This document shows positions 1-8,753 of a stretch of DNA of 64,000 nt, piece by piece (positions within the stretch are counted from its first letter, which is position 1; the number at the start of each line of letters is the position of its first letter). Position numbers and translations under genes: made by a program. The stretch is taken from assembly GCF_005116505.1 (NCBI RefSeq), contig NZ_SWBR01000003.1, positions 248,001 to 312,000 of the forward strand. The letters run 5' to 3'. Source of the stretch: Pedobacter polaris (GTDB taxonomy: Bacteria > Bacteroidota > Bacteroidia > Sphingobacteriales > Sphingobacteriaceae). The notes beneath the pieces are model-generated. The model made no database searches, had not been told where the DNA came from, and was given only the letters and a program-made list of their open reading frames with translations.

Positions 1-4
1 ATAC

Positions 5-733
5 ATGATCATTTTAATCTTCTTTATTGCCCATTGGTTTTTATCGCTATTTAGTCAAACATTTTTTCTGCACAGGTATTCATCGCATAAAATGTTTAAA
101 ATGGAGCCCTTCTGGGAAAAATTCTTTTATCTAATTTTACTTATTTCTCAAGGCTCATCTTTCTTAAATCCAAGAGCTTACGCTATTTTGCATAGGATGC
201 ACCATGCTTACAGCGACACGGAAAAAGACCCACATTCACCACATTTTTTTAAGGATGTTTTTGGGATGATGATTGCTACCAAAAATATGTATATGGACTA
301 TTTAAAATATAAAATAGAGCCAGAGCCTGCTTTTAGAGGCAACTATCCAGAGTGGCCATTAGTAGATAGAATTGGCGATTCATGGATTTGGAGAATTACT
401 TGTGGTTTATTTTATATTGGTTTCTATATTGCATTTGCTGAATATTGGTGGATGTTTTTATTATTGCCGATTCACTTTTTAATGGGTCCATTACATGGTG
501 CAATTGTTAATTGGTGTGGTCATAAATATGGTTATTCAAATCATGATAATGACGACCATAGCAAAAACTCTTTACCATGGGATTTCTTACTAATGGGAGA
601 ATTGTTTCAAAATAACCACCATAAAAAACCAAATAGCCCAAAATTCTCATCTAAGTGGTGGGAGTTTGATCCAACTTACCCAGTAATGAAGGTTTTACAT
701 TGGATGCATATCATTAGAATTAGAAAAGTATAA
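5..733 (+). CDS. membrane fatty acid (acyl-CoA) desaturase
   Basis: A small integral membrane di-iron desaturase that should introduce a double bond into acyl chains at the inner membrane. The histidine boxes of the family are visible: H23 and H28 in HRYSSH, HRMHH at 63-67, and NNHH at 203-206, with further histidines in [14 protein letters not shown]. At 242 residues it is at the short end for the family, but it begins with the usual hydrophobic helix followed by the first box, so the ATG four bases into the window is probably the true start. It heads a run of lipid-modifying genes and is followed by a clear terminator, so it may be transcribed alone. Substrate and regiospecificity cannot be read from the sequence. 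Confidence 0.88.
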   Translation: MIILIFFIAHWFLSLFSQTFFLHRYSSHKMFKMEPFWEKFFYLILLISQGSSFLNPRAYAILHRMHHAYSDTEKDPHSPHFFKDVFGMMIATKNMYMDYLKYKIEPEPAFRGNYPEWPLVDRIGDSWIWRITCGLFYIGFYIAFAEYWWMFLLLPIHFLMGPLHGAIVNWCGHKYGYSNHDNDDHSKNSLPWDFLLMGELFQNNHHKKPNSPKFSSKWWEFDPTYPVMKVLHWMHIIRIRKV

Positions 734-762
734 ACTCAGCATTCTCTTCTGAATAGGATATT

Positions 763-793
763 AAAAAGGTTGGTGTTTCATCAACCTTTTTTG
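763..793 (+). terminator. intrinsic terminator after the desaturase gene
   Basis: A 10-bp perfect stem (AAAAAGGTTG with CAACCTTTTT) and a 9-base loop, running into a T-rich tract, lie 30 bases after the desaturase stop codon. Confidence 0.8.
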
Positions 794-840
794 TTTTCTA
801 AAAACTCCGCTTACTCTTTTTTCGTTTATTGCAATAAGAT

Positions 841-915
841 AGTTAGCTAAACCTGATTGGAGGGGAAAGCTCCCGATTTTTCATCGGGACTTGTACCAAA
901 AAGCAGGACTAACAT
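841..915 (+). repeat. bipartite hairpin-carrying repeat, copy 1
   Basis: The left flank contains TAAACCTGATTGGAGGGG and the right flank contains AAGCAGGACTAACA. Both match three other copies in this window, at 62886-62965, 53998-54095 and 8628-8725 (minus strand). The segment between the flanks is a hairpin, TCCCGAT-tttttc-ATCGGGA, unlike those in the other copies. The following gene's open frame runs back into this repeat, which is why an upstream ATG at 857 should not be taken as its start. Confidence 0.65.
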
Positions 916-952
916 AAATAGTAGCACTACCATTGCTTTTCAAAAAAAAGAT

Positions 953-1282
953 ATGATTACAACCTTAAAAGTCATTTTTTCTACCCTTTTAGTTTGGGTA
1001 ACTTATATAGTTATTAGTACAAGCTTAGAAAATTCCTTGTTTAAAGAATGGGATTTTTTAGGCTCAATTCCTTGGATGAGAGCTACACTTTGGGATTTTT
1101 ACGCTAACATTTTTATCATCACTCTGTGGATGTTTTACAAGGAGAAATCTATATTTCTTAAAATCGTTTGGGTAATTTTATTCGTATGTTTAGGGAGCAT
1201 TGCAACTTGTGCTTATGTGTTGATTAAACTATTCAAACTTAAACCAGGAGAAGGTGTTAAAGAATTGGTTGGCAATAGGTAG
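953..1282 (+). CDS. DUF1475-family small membrane protein
   Basis: A 109-residue protein with about three hydrophobic helices (roughly residues 3-22, 42-60 and 66-88) and a short basic C-terminus. It resembles the DUF1475 family, whose function is not known. The frame is open back to an ATG at 857, but those extra 32 codons are encoded by an intergenic repeat and look nothing like protein, so I place the start at 953 (MITTLKVIF). It sits between the desaturase and a DUF1295 protein in the lipid cluster. A role in membrane lipid chemistry is inference from that position only. Confidence 0.7.
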   Translation: MITTLKVIFSTLLVWVTYIVISTSLENSLFKEWDFLGSIPWMRATLWDFYANIFIITLWMFYKEKSIFLKIVWVILFVCLGSIATCAYVLIKLFKLKPGEGVKELVGNR

Positions 1283-1332
1283 GCTAAGGTTGTTTATCTT
1301 GATACTCGATACTAAATACTTTATACTTTAAA

Positions 1333-2127
1333 ATGGATTACAAACATCTACTTTTCATTGCACTCCTCTCATTAATTGCTTGTTGTATCATTATGTTTTT
1401 GGTTTGGATTTGGGCGAAAAAAATCAAAAATGCTGGTGTTGTTGATGTCTTTTGGGCGCTCAATTTCCCTGTAATTACGGTTATCACTTTTTTACTGTCG
1501 GAAGGATTTGAGACGCGTAAAATTTTAATTAGTAGTATGTTTTTAATCGCAGAACTAAGATTAGGACTTCATCTTTGGCAACGTGTTATTGGTCATTTAG
1601 ATGAGGAAGAAGGTAGATATGTGCAGTTAAGAAAAGAATGGGGAAACAAAGCCGATAGAAATTTTTTCTTTTTCTTTCAGTTTCAAGCCATATCAAATGT
1701 GTTATTAGCTATTCCGTTTTTTATCATCATGGCCAATCCAAATACTGAGATTTCTATTTTAGAATATATTGGTTTAGGTATTTGGGTAATTTCTTTTTTT
1801 GGAGAAATGATTGCGGATCATCAATTGGCAGTATTTAAAAAAGATACAAAAAATAAAGGCAAAGTTTGTGATACCGGATTGTGGTACTACAGTCGTCATC
1901 CTAATTATTTCTTCGAGTGGTTAACATGGATGTCGTATTTCATTTTCGCATTAGCGACTCCTTGGGGCGTTTTGGCAATCATCAGCCCTGCTATAATTTT
2001 ATATTTATTACTAAAGGTTACAGGTGTGCCTAATAACGAAGAACAAAACTTACGCAGCAAGCCTGTAGCTTATAAAAGATATCAAGAAACAACAAATGCT
2101 TTTTTTCCATGGTGGAAAAAAGGTTAA
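1333..2127 (+). CDS. DUF1295 family membrane protein (steroid 5-alpha-reductase-like)
   Basis: A 264-residue multi-pass membrane protein of the DUF1295 group, related to steroid 5-alpha reductases and isoprenylcysteine-methyltransferase-like folds. The family signature WYYSRHPNYFFEW lies at about residues 184-196, near a probable NADPH- or SAM-binding C-terminal part. At least five hydrophobic helices can be seen. Relatives are often next to cyclopropane-fatty-acid-synthase-like genes, as here, where the next gene downstream is such a methyltransferase. A redox step on a lipid is the likely role, but the substrate is unknown. It starts 50 bases after the DUF1475 gene and is probably in the same transcription unit. 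Confidence 0.82.
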   Translation: MDYKHLLFIALLSLIACCIIMFLVWIWAKKIKNAGVVDVFWALNFPVITVITFLLSEGFETRKILISSMFLIAELRLGLHLWQRVIGHLDEEEGRYVQLRKEWGNKADRNFFFFFQFQAISNVLLAIPFFIIMANPNTEISILEYIGLGIWVISFFGEMIADHQLAVFKKDTKNKGKVCDTGLWYYSRHPNYFFEWLTWMSYFIFALATPWGVLAIISPAIILYLLLKVTGVPNNEEQNLRSKPVAYKRYQETTNAFFPWWKKG

Positions 2128-2208
2128 AGGTTACGAGTTAAAGGTTATGCGTCAAGTTGTATATCCAACTACAGAATTCGCAGCTCGAACTCACAAGTAA
2201 AATTCCAT

Positions 2209-3237
2209 ATGTGGTACGATAAATTGATAGAAAACGATAAACTTCCAGATCCAATTTTAAGAGCTGGGATTAGAAAACTGCTAAAACAACGCATAACAGA
2301 TGAAACCGTAGGTGATGAAGAACTACAACAGCGAAAATTTATCACTTTGGTTAATGAACTGAAAGTATCTCCAATTGCTGTAAACACTAAAGATGCCAAT
2401 GAGCAGCATTATGAATTGCCAACTGAGTTTTTCCAATTTTGTCTAGGTAAAAACTTAAAATATAGCAGTGGATATTGGAAACCGGGTGTAAAAAACATTG
2501 ATACTGCTGAGGATGATATGTTGGCTCTGACTTGTAAAAGAGCTGATTTACAAAGCGGACAAAATGTTTTAGAATTAGGATGTGGCTGGGGTTCATTGTC
2601 GCTATATATGTCGGCAAAATTTCCAGAAAGTAGGTTTACAGTTGTTTCTAATTCTGCTACACAAAAGATTTTTATAGATGAAACTGCAAAACAAAGAGGC
2701 ATAGAAAACCTAACTGTTTTGACAGCAGATATGAATAATTTCACTATTGCAGATATTTTTGATCGAGTAGTATCAGTAGAAATGTTTGAGCACATGCGTA
2801 ACTATAAACTATTGTTGGCCAAAGTTTCATCATTTTTAAAATCTGAGGGAAAATTATTTGTTCATATTTTTACACATAAAACTTTAGCCTATAAATATGA
2901 GGTTATTGATGAAAGTGATTGGATGAGTAAATACTTTTTTACTGGCGGAATAATGCCCTCAAACCATTTATTTTTCTACTTTAACGACGATTTAAAAATC
3001 ACTAATCATTGGGTGGTAAATGGAACTAACTATGGTAAAACTTCTGAAGCTTGGTTAAGCAATATGGATAAGCATAAGAAAGAAATTATGCCAATTTTAG
3101 AGAATACCTATGGCAATGGGCAAGCTGTAAAATGGTGGGTTTATTGGCGTTTGTTCTATATGTCTTGTGCCGAATTATTCAATTACAATAAAGGCAACGA
3201 GTGGATGGTTTGTCACTATCTTTTTGAAAAGAAGTAG
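2209..3237 (+). CDS. SAM-dependent methyltransferase, cyclopropane-fatty-acyl-phospholipid synthase family (first copy)
   Basis: A 342-residue class I methyltransferase of the CFA synthase family. The SAM-binding loop VLELGCGWGSLSLY lies near residues 120-133 and is followed by VSVEMFEHM, the conserved glutamate region. Enzymes of this family transfer a methylene or methyl group from SAM to the double bond of a phospholipid acyl chain. The segment that reads YSCAYW in E. coli Cfa is YSSGYW here, so a cysteine associated with bicarbonate binding appears to be serine, whereas the later histidine (FVHIFTH) is kept. This hints at a methyl-transfer variant. It is one of two family members in the cluster; the other is at 5525. 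Confidence 0.85.
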   Translation: MWYDKLIENDKLPDPILRAGIRKLLKQRITDETVGDEELQQRKFITLVNELKVSPIAVNTKDANEQHYELPTEFFQFCLGKNLKYSSGYWKPGVKNIDTAEDDMLALTCKRADLQSGQNVLELGCGWGSLSLYMSAKFPESRFTVVSNSATQKIFIDETAKQRGIENLTVLTADMNNFTIADIFDRVVSVEMFEHMRNYKLLLAKVSSFLKSEGKLFVHIFTHKTLAYKYEVIDESDWMSKYFFTGGIMPSNHLFFYFNDDLKITNHWVVNGTNYGKTSEAWLSNMDKHKKEIMPILENTYGNGQAVKWWVYWRLFYMSCAELFNYNKGNEWMVCHYLFEKK

Positions 3238-3240
3238 TTT

Positions 3241-3303
3241 TTGTCATTCCGAGTTTACGAGGAATCTTATTAAGAGATTCTTCCTTCCTCAGAATGACAA
3301 ACT
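3241..3303. repeat. intergenic imperfect palindrome, GTCATTCCGA type
   Basis: The arms TTGTCATTCCGAG and CTCAGAATGACAA surround a smaller inverted repeat (GGAATCTTATT / AAGAGATTC). Similar elements occur at 13543-13606, 26789-26827, 26898-26972 and 61523-61604. Confidence 0.7.
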
Positions 3304-3315
3304 TTAAATAAATAT

Positions 3316-4560
3316 ATGTTGAAGTTAGCAATAATAGGAACTGGAATAGCAGGAATGGGTTGTGGACATTTCCTCCACAAGAAATACGATATTACACTTT
3401 TTGAAGAGCTCAATTACATTGGAGGACATACAAATACGGCTACTGTTGAAGAAGATGGAAAACCTGTTTATATAGACACGGGTTTTATGGTTTTTAACTA
3501 TCAGACTTATCCAAATTTGTGTGAATTGTTTAAAGAAATCGATGCCCCAGTTAAAAAAACTGATATGTCTTTTAGTGTGCAATACTTGCCTAGTGGATTA
3601 GAGTATTCGGGCTCAAGTATGAAACATCTTTTTGCGCAAAAACGGAATATTTTTAACCCTTCTTTTTTAAAAATGTTGATGCAGATTAATCGTTTCAACA
3701 AAGAAAGTGTAGCCATTTTAGATGACCCAAAATATGCGAATTATTCTCTCGGTCAATATGTTAAGGAGTTCGGTTATGCCAAAGATATGGTTTGGAAATA
3801 CCTCATTCCTATGAGCTCTGCAGTTTGGTCAACCCCAATGGAACAAATTTTAGATTTTCCGGCAGTATCTTTAATTCGTTTCTTTAAAAATCATGGTTTT
3901 TTAGGATTGGATACACAACATCAATGGTTTACATTGCATAATGGAAGTCAGGCTTACCGTGAAAAATTGATAGAGCCGTTTAGAAATCAGATTAGGATCA
4001 ATACCGAAATTGTAAGTGTTTTGCGATTGGAAAGTAACAAAGTTTTAGTAACAACTTCACAAGGAGTGGAATTAGAATTTGACAAAGTGATCATTGCAAC
4101 CCATGCCAATCAAGCCTATCAAATTGTAAAGCATAAAACTGAAGACGAAGAACAATTGCTTTCCAAATTTAAATACCAACCTAATACAGCTATTCTGCAT
4201 ACAGATAAAAATCAAATGCCAAAGAAAAAATTAGCTTGGAGCAGTTGGAATTACAGGGTAGAAAAGCAAGGTGATGTTTTGGTGCCAAGTACCATTTACT
4301 GGATGAACAAATTACAAGGTGTTTCAGATAAGGTTGACTATTTTGTATCCATCAATCCCTCAGCTACGCTTAATAAGAGCAAAATAATTAGGGAAATTGC
4401 ATATGAACATCCCTTGTTTGATGTGCCGGCAATGCAAGCACAAGAAGAATTATATAAACTAAATGAAACTGGGCCAGTTTATTACTGTGGTAGCTATTTT
4501 AAATATGGATTTCATGAAGATGCATATAAAAGTGCGGTGAATTTATGTAAATTACTGTAA
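3316..4560 (+). CDS. FAD-dependent amine-oxidase-like oxidoreductase
   Basis: A 414-residue flavoprotein with an N-terminal Rossmann dinucleotide motif GTGIAGMG (residues 8-15), an acidic residue at the end of the second strand (FEELNYIGGH) and a C-terminal FAD motif around GPVYYCGSYFKYGFHEDA. It belongs to the NAD/FAD-binding amine oxidase and phytoene-desaturase-like superfamily. In many bacteria this type is encoded beside DUF1365 and CFA-synthase-like genes, exactly as here. In Rhodobacter a flavoprotein desaturase takes part in furan fatty acid formation. Desaturation of a methylated acyl chain is therefore a reasonable but unproven role. Confidence 0.83.
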   Translation: MLKLAIIGTGIAGMGCGHFLHKKYDITLFEELNYIGGHTNTATVEEDGKPVYIDTGFMVFNYQTYPNLCELFKEIDAPVKKTDMSFSVQYLPSGLEYSGSSMKHLFAQKRNIFNPSFLKMLMQINRFNKESVAILDDPKYANYSLGQYVKEFGYAKDMVWKYLIPMSSAVWSTPMEQILDFPAVSLIRFFKNHGFLGLDTQHQWFTLHNGSQAYREKLIEPFRNQIRINTEIVSVLRLESNKVLVTTSQGVELEFDKVIIATHANQAYQIVKHKTEDEEQLLSKFKYQPNTAILHTDKNQMPKKKLAWSSWNYRVEKQGDVLVPSTIYWMNKLQGVSDKVDYFVSINPSATLNKSKIIREIAYEHPLFDVPAMQAQEELYKLNETGPVYYCGSYFKYGFHEDAYKSAVNLCKLL

Positions 4561-4562
4561 TG

Positions 4563-4656
4563 CGTAATTGCAGAGCTTGCTCCGATTTATCGGAGAAGAA
4601 TGACGAAACAATCTATTTAGCAAGAAAGATTGCTTCACTGCACTCGCAATGACGAC
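4563..4656. repeat. intergenic palindrome, CATTGCGAG type
   Basis: This stretch holds a small hairpin (CTCCGATTTATCGGAG) and a larger imperfect palindrome built from AATGACGAAACAATCT and AGATTGCTTCACTGC ending in CGCAATGACG. Relatives lie at 8519-8557, 13498-13533 and 53926-53960. Confidence 0.65.
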
Positions 4657-4667
4657 TAGACAAAAAA

Positions 4668-5516
4668 ATGAACATAACTTCATTCATATATTCCGCCAAA
4701 GTAATGCATCATAGGTTAGCACCTAAGAAGCACAGTTTCTGGTACAATGTATATATGTTCTATATCGATTTAGATGAGTTGGAAACTCTAGATAAAAAAC
4801 TTCGTTGGTTCAGTTATAACAAGTTTAATTTATTCAGTTTTAGAGATAAAGACCATATAGAGTTAGAACGGAAAACTGGAAGTGGAAAGACTAAAACTCT
4901 AACTTCTCAAATCTCAAAACCCACAATTCAAAACTCAATAAAACAGCAAATCACAACTTACTTAAAATCTCACAATGTGGAGATTGGCAATGGTAAAATC
5001 AAGTTGCTCACTAATTTATCTGTACTTGGGTATAACTTCAACCCTGTTTCTTTTTATTTCTGTTTTGATGAAAATAATTTTCCGCTTTGCGCAGTGGTTG
5101 AGATTAGTAATACTTACCATGAAATGAAAATGTTCTTTTTTGGTAAGGATGAATTGGATGGAAATACTTTCAGGCAGAGAACTCAAAAACACTTCTATGT
5201 ATCTCCATTTATAGATCTAGACAGTTTTTTCGATTTTAACCTTGTAATTCCGACAGAAAAATTGGAAATTAAGATTGATGATTATGATAAAGATGGGGAG
5301 CGATTTTTTATCAGCACTTTAAAAGGAGAGCAAAAAGCATTATCAAATGCAAATATGTTGCGCTATTTCTTTGCTATTCCTATGATACCCTTAAGAGTGA
5401 TGGGTCTAATTCATTGGCAAGCATTTAAATTATGGTTAAAGAAAATAAACTATCATCCAAAAGCGGCAAACCAACATTTACAAAAAGACGTATATAAACC
5501 TTATAAAAACAATTAG
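4668..5516 (+). CDS. DUF1365 domain-containing protein
   Basis: A 282-residue DUF1365 protein. Diagnostic stretches are the start (SFIYSAKVMHHRLAPKKHSF), NVYMFYIDLDEL, GYNFNPVSFYFCF, and the C-terminal MIPLRVMGLIHWQAFKLW. The biochemical function is unknown, but the gene is almost always next to an FAD amine-oxidase-like gene and a CFA-synthase-like gene, as here. Residues about 68-93 (ERKTGSGKTKTLTSQISK and following) form a low-complexity polar stretch whose DNA resembles the intergenic repeats of this genome and looks like an in-frame insertion. The stop codon is 8 bases before the next ATG. Confidence 0.85.
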   Translation: MNITSFIYSAKVMHHRLAPKKHSFWYNVYMFYIDLDELETLDKKLRWFSYNKFNLFSFRDKDHIELERKTGSGKTKTLTSQISKPTIQNSIKQQITTYLKSHNVEIGNGKIKLLTNLSVLGYNFNPVSFYFCFDENNFPLCAVVEISNTYHEMKMFFFGKDELDGNTFRQRTQKHFYVSPFIDLDSFFDFNLVIPTEKLEIKIDDYDKDGERFFISTLKGEQKALSNANMLRYFFAIPMIPLRVMGLIHWQAFKLWLKKINYHPKAANQHLQKDVYKPYKNN

Positions 5517-5524
5517 TAGTAAAT

Positions 5525-6763
5525 ATGTCATCTCTCTCTCTAACAAAATTGAAATCAAGCTTTTATGAAAATATAGTTATAAATGCACTTTGTAAAATGA
5601 ACAAAGGCTTTTTGACCTTGACTTTGCCTAGTGGAGAAAATTTGCAAATAGGTAATCCAACTTCAAAATACAGAGCTAATTTGGAAGTTAAAAATGTAGG
5701 TTTTTTTAAGTGTGTGATTTTATATGGAGATATTGGTTTTGGTGAAGCTTATGTTAATGGTCTTTGGGAAACAGATAGTATTACCAATTTAATTAAATGG
5801 ATTATCCTGAATATCGATAATGCACCCTTAGTTTCTGGAAGTAAAGTGAAATCTTTAGGATTAAATTTATTTAAATGGTTCAATAGAATTTACCATAATA
5901 ATCGTTCAAATAGCATTACAGGATCACAGAAGAACATTGCAGAACACTACGATTTAAACAATGATTTCTTTGCAACTTTCTTAGACCAATCAATGACCTA
6001 TTCTGCTGCTTATTTTAAAACACCAGATTTAACATTAGCCGAAGCACAAGATGAAAAATACCGTCGCCTTTGTGAGCAATTAAAGTTAAAAGCTACTGAC
6101 CACGTTTTAGAAATTGGAAGTGGTTGGGGTGCAAATGCTATTTTTATGGCTAAAAATTATGGTTGTAGGGTAACTACAGTAACCATTTCAAAAGAGCAAC
6201 AAAAACTCGGACAAGAGCGAGTTGCAGCTGCAGGATTATCAGACAAAATCGAAATCATCATTAAAGACTATAGAAACATTGAAGGACAATTTGATAAAAT
6301 TGTTTCAATAGAAATGTTAGAGGCAGTTGGACATAATTATTTAGAAACTTATTTTACTAAATGTGCTGAGGTTTTAAAACCTCACGGGATTTTAGCTTTT
6401 CAAGTAATCACAAGTCCAGATAGTAGATATGAAAGTTTACGTACTGGCGTAGATTGGATACAAAAACATATCTTCCCAGGTTCTTTATTACCATCTGTTG
6501 CGGTAATCAATAAAGCTATAAACAATAGCAGCGAATTAACATTAGTAGATTTAAAAGATTTGGGCTTAGATTATGCTAGAACTTTAAAGCTATGGTTTAT
6601 CGAATTTAACAATAAACTAAATGAAGTAGAAGCTTTAGGTTTCGATGAACATTTTATTCGTAAGTGGAATTACTACTTAAACTATTGCGAAGCAGCTTTT
6701 GAAATGCGAAATATCAATGTGATGCAAATGGTTTACACTAGGCCAAATAATACGGAGAGATAA
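5525..6763 (+). CDS. cyclopropane-fatty-acyl-phospholipid synthase family methyltransferase (second copy)
   Basis: A 412-residue full-length CFA-synthase-type protein. It has an N-terminal lipid-binding-like region of about 120 residues, then a SAM methyltransferase core with VLEIGSGWGANAIFMA near residue 195 and IVSIEMLEAVGHNY. The segment corresponding to YSCAYW in E. coli Cfa reads YSAAYF, and the HTIG-like motif reads FQVIT, so two residues tied to the bicarbonate site are changed while the glutamate remains. It may methylate rather than cyclopropanate. It ends the lipid cluster and follows DUF1365 by 8 bases, which suggests co-translation. Confidence 0.86.
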   Translation: MSSLSLTKLKSSFYENIVINALCKMNKGFLTLTLPSGENLQIGNPTSKYRANLEVKNVGFFKCVILYGDIGFGEAYVNGLWETDSITNLIKWIILNIDNAPLVSGSKVKSLGLNLFKWFNRIYHNNRSNSITGSQKNIAEHYDLNNDFFATFLDQSMTYSAAYFKTPDLTLAEAQDEKYRRLCEQLKLKATDHVLEIGSGWGANAIFMAKNYGCRVTTVTISKEQQKLGQERVAAAGLSDKIEIIIKDYRNIEGQFDKIVSIEMLEAVGHNYLETYFTKCAEVLKPHGILAFQVITSPDSRYESLRTGVDWIQKHIFPGSLLPSVAVINKAINNSSELTLVDLKDLGLDYARTLKLWFIEFNNKLNEVEALGFDEHFIRKWNYYLNYCEAAFEMRNINVMQMVYTRPNNTER

Positions 6764-6902
6764 TATATTAGTTAGTTCGGATCTGCAATCCGGTATTTTT
6801 GGCTAAGAATTTTAAATCCTTAGGAATTAAAGTAGAGATTATAAATCTCTACTAAAACCCAATTTCAGAACTAAAACCAATATTTTATCAAAAACTAGAA
6901 AC

Positions 6903-6936
6903 AAAAATGGTCCGTATTACTACGAACCATTTTTTA
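6903..6936 (+). terminator. probable intrinsic terminator closing the lipid cluster
   Basis: AAAAATGGTCCG and CGAACCATTTTTT form a stem with one mismatch and an 8-base loop, followed by a T tract. It lies 140 bases after the CFA-type gene. Confidence 0.6.
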
Positions 6937-6947
6937 TTTAAAGTTTT

Positions 6948-7027
6948 GTCATCCTGACGTGTGCCGATTTTATATCGGTAGCTTGTCTAAGGACATTTGA
7001 TGAGCGTTTCGAAAGGCTCAATATGAC
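6948..7027. repeat. intergenic palindrome, GTCATCCTGAGC type
   Basis: It begins GTCATCCTGACGTG and ends TTCGAAAGGCTCAATATGAC, a degenerate form of the palindrome GTCATCCTGAGCCTGTCGAA seen at 46973-47050, 54034-54066 and 56728-56792. It lies between the convergent lipid cluster and helicase genes. Confidence 0.55.
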
Positions 7028-7033
7028 AGTTAA

Positions 7034-8389
7034 CTAATCTCTTCTTCTATTACCACCGCCACTAAACCTACGGTTACCACCACCAGCGTTTGCACCAGCA
7101 GTACTACCAGTATGGTTAGGTTTTCCACCACCTTGATGAGGTTTCTTTTTCGCGCCACTTAAATTTGGCTCACGTTCACGAGGCTCACGTTGGTTCCCTT
7201 TTTTCTTTCCCTTACCTTTTGCATCAGCAGCAGCCGATAGTAGGCTTTGCCAGCTCATCGCATAAGGATGATCTTCATTTACAGGAACTTTTATCCCAAT
7301 CAATTTCTCAATATCGTCTAAAAATTCTTTCTCTTCGCCATCGCAAAATGAGTAGGCAATGCCGCTTAGTCCAGCTCTTCCAGTTCTACCAATTCTATGT
7401 ACGTAAGTTTCAGGAATGTTTGGTAACTCATAATTAATTACGTGTGCCAATTCATCTACATCAATACCGCGAGCAGCAATGTCAGTAGCTACTAAAACAC
7501 GAGTTGTACGAGCTTTAAAATTGGTTAATGCCCTCTGACGAGCATTTTGTGATTTATTTCCATGAATAGCTTCGGCTTTAATATTGATTTTTATCAAATC
7601 CTTAACCACTTTATCTGCACCATGTTTAGTACGTGTAAATACCAAAACGGTTTCAATTGCTTTGTCTTTTAATAAGTGAGCCAATAAGCTTCTTTTGTCA
7701 TTTTTCTCAACAAAATAAACTGCTTGCTGAATTTTTTCTGCTGTAGAAGAAATCGGAGTAACCTCAACTTTTACAGGGTTTGTTAAAATGGTGCTAGATA
7801 ACTTCTGAATTTCTGTAGGCATTGTAGCCGAGAAAAACAAAGTTTGTCTTTTAGCAGGTAATTTAGCGATTACTTTTTTCACATCATGAATAAAGCCCAT
7901 ATCTAACATACGGTCTGCTTCATCCAATACAAAAATTTCAATTTCGCGTAGGTTTACAAAACCTTGGTTCATTAAATCTAATAAACGACCAGGAGTTGCC
8001 ACTAAAATATCAACACCTCTATGCAGGGCATCAGTTTGTGATTTTTGTCCAACACCACCAAAAATTACCAAATGTTTTAAAGGTAAGTTACGGCCATAAG
8101 CCTTAAAGCTTTCTTCAATCTGAATGGCTAATTCTCTTGTTGGAGTTAAAATTAAGGCTCTAATTGGTTTAGGCCCTTTTGTATTTGTATGTGGTTTATC
8201 TAACAATTGCAACATTGGTATAGCAAATGCTGCGGTTTTACCAGTACCAGTTTGAGCACAGCCTAATAGATCGCGTTTTTGTAAAATTGAAGGTATAGAT
8301 TGCTCTTGTATTGGTGTAGGTTGTGTATAACCTTCGGTTTCAAGCGCCTTTAAAATAGGGGCTATGAGGTTTAATTCTGAAAATAACAA
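7034..8389 (-). CDS. DEAD-box ATP-dependent RNA helicase, RhlE-like
   Basis: A 451-residue DEAD-box helicase that should unwind RNA in ribosome assembly or mRNA turnover. It has a Q motif ([13 protein letters not shown]), Walker [29 protein letters not shown], and motif [12 protein letters not shown]. After about residue 378 a basic tail rich in Gly, Asn, Arg and Lys ends in [11 protein letters not shown], typical of RhlE-type proteins. The start is a TTG codon ([13 protein letters not shown]); no in-frame ATG is seen just upstream. It is a single gene, convergent with the lipid cluster. Confidence 0.9.
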   Translation of the reverse strand: MLFSELNLIAPILKALETEGYTQPTPIQEQSIPSILQKRDLLGCAQTGTGKTAAFAIPMLQLLDKPHTNTKGPKPIRALILTPTRELAIQIEESFKAYGRNLPLKHLVIFGGVGQKSQTDALHRGVDILVATPGRLLDLMNQGFVNLREIEIFVLDEADRMLDMGFIHDVKKVIAKLPAKRQTLFFSATMPTEIQKLSSTILTNPVKVEVTPISSTAEKIQQAVYFVEKNDKRSLLAHLLKDKAIETVLVFTRTKHGADKVVKDLIKINIKAEAIHGNKSQNARQRALTNFKARTTRVLVATDIAARGIDVDELAHVINYELPNIPETYVHRIGRTGRAGLSGIAYSFCDGEEKEFLDDIEKLIGIKVPVNEDHPYAMSWQSLLSAAADAKGKGKKKGNQREPREREPNLSGAKKKPHQGGGKPNHTGSTAGANAGGGNRRFSGGGNRRRD

Positions 8390-8753
8390 AGTATAATTTT
8401 TAAGTGTAAAATGTCGAAGAAGCTAGAACAATCATTGCTGGGAGGACTAACTTGCGAGTTGCTTTAAATGATAAAGAAATTCTGCTTCGGCATAAAGGTA
8501 AGTAAATTATTTAAACAATTCGTCTTTGCGAGGAGGCACGACGAAGCAATCTCCTGTAGTTAAATTCAAAAACTGAAAACTGTAAACTGAAAATTGATAA
8601 CTGGAAAACTAATGTCAGTGCTTTTCGGCAATTACAGTCCTACCCTCGCTACAATCTTTTACCCCTAGATTCCCTAAAGGGGGATTGGTAAAAGTATTTT
8701 CGCTAAGTCAGGTTTATAGAACAAAGGAAGAAGGACGTGGTAATGAGAAAATA
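8390..8753. other. 364-bp gene-free stretch made largely of repeats
   Basis: No protein or RNA gene is visible. The stretch holds a CATTGCGAG-type palindrome half at 8519-8557, a run of AAACTGAAAACTGTAAACTG-like text at about 8568-8612, and a minus-strand copy of the bipartite repeat at 8628-8725. Confidence 0.6.
8628..8725 (-). repeat. bipartite hairpin-carrying repeat, copy 4
   Basis: On the minus strand the left flank reads TTTGTTCTATAAACCTGACT and the right flank GATTGTAGCGAGGGTAGGAC, matching the flanks of the copies at 841, 53998 and 62886. The central payload is an imperfect hairpin with ends CTTTTACC and GGTAAAAG and an inner CCCCCTTTAGGG. A related sequence (TTTAGGGGGCTAGGGGG) occurs alone at about 38724-38740. 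Confidence 0.6.

Noticed and set aside
857..952. Extension of the DUF1475 frame to an ATG at 857
   Set aside because: The 32 extra codons are encoded by the intergenic bipartite repeat and have no protein-like character; the normal membrane-helix start is at 953.
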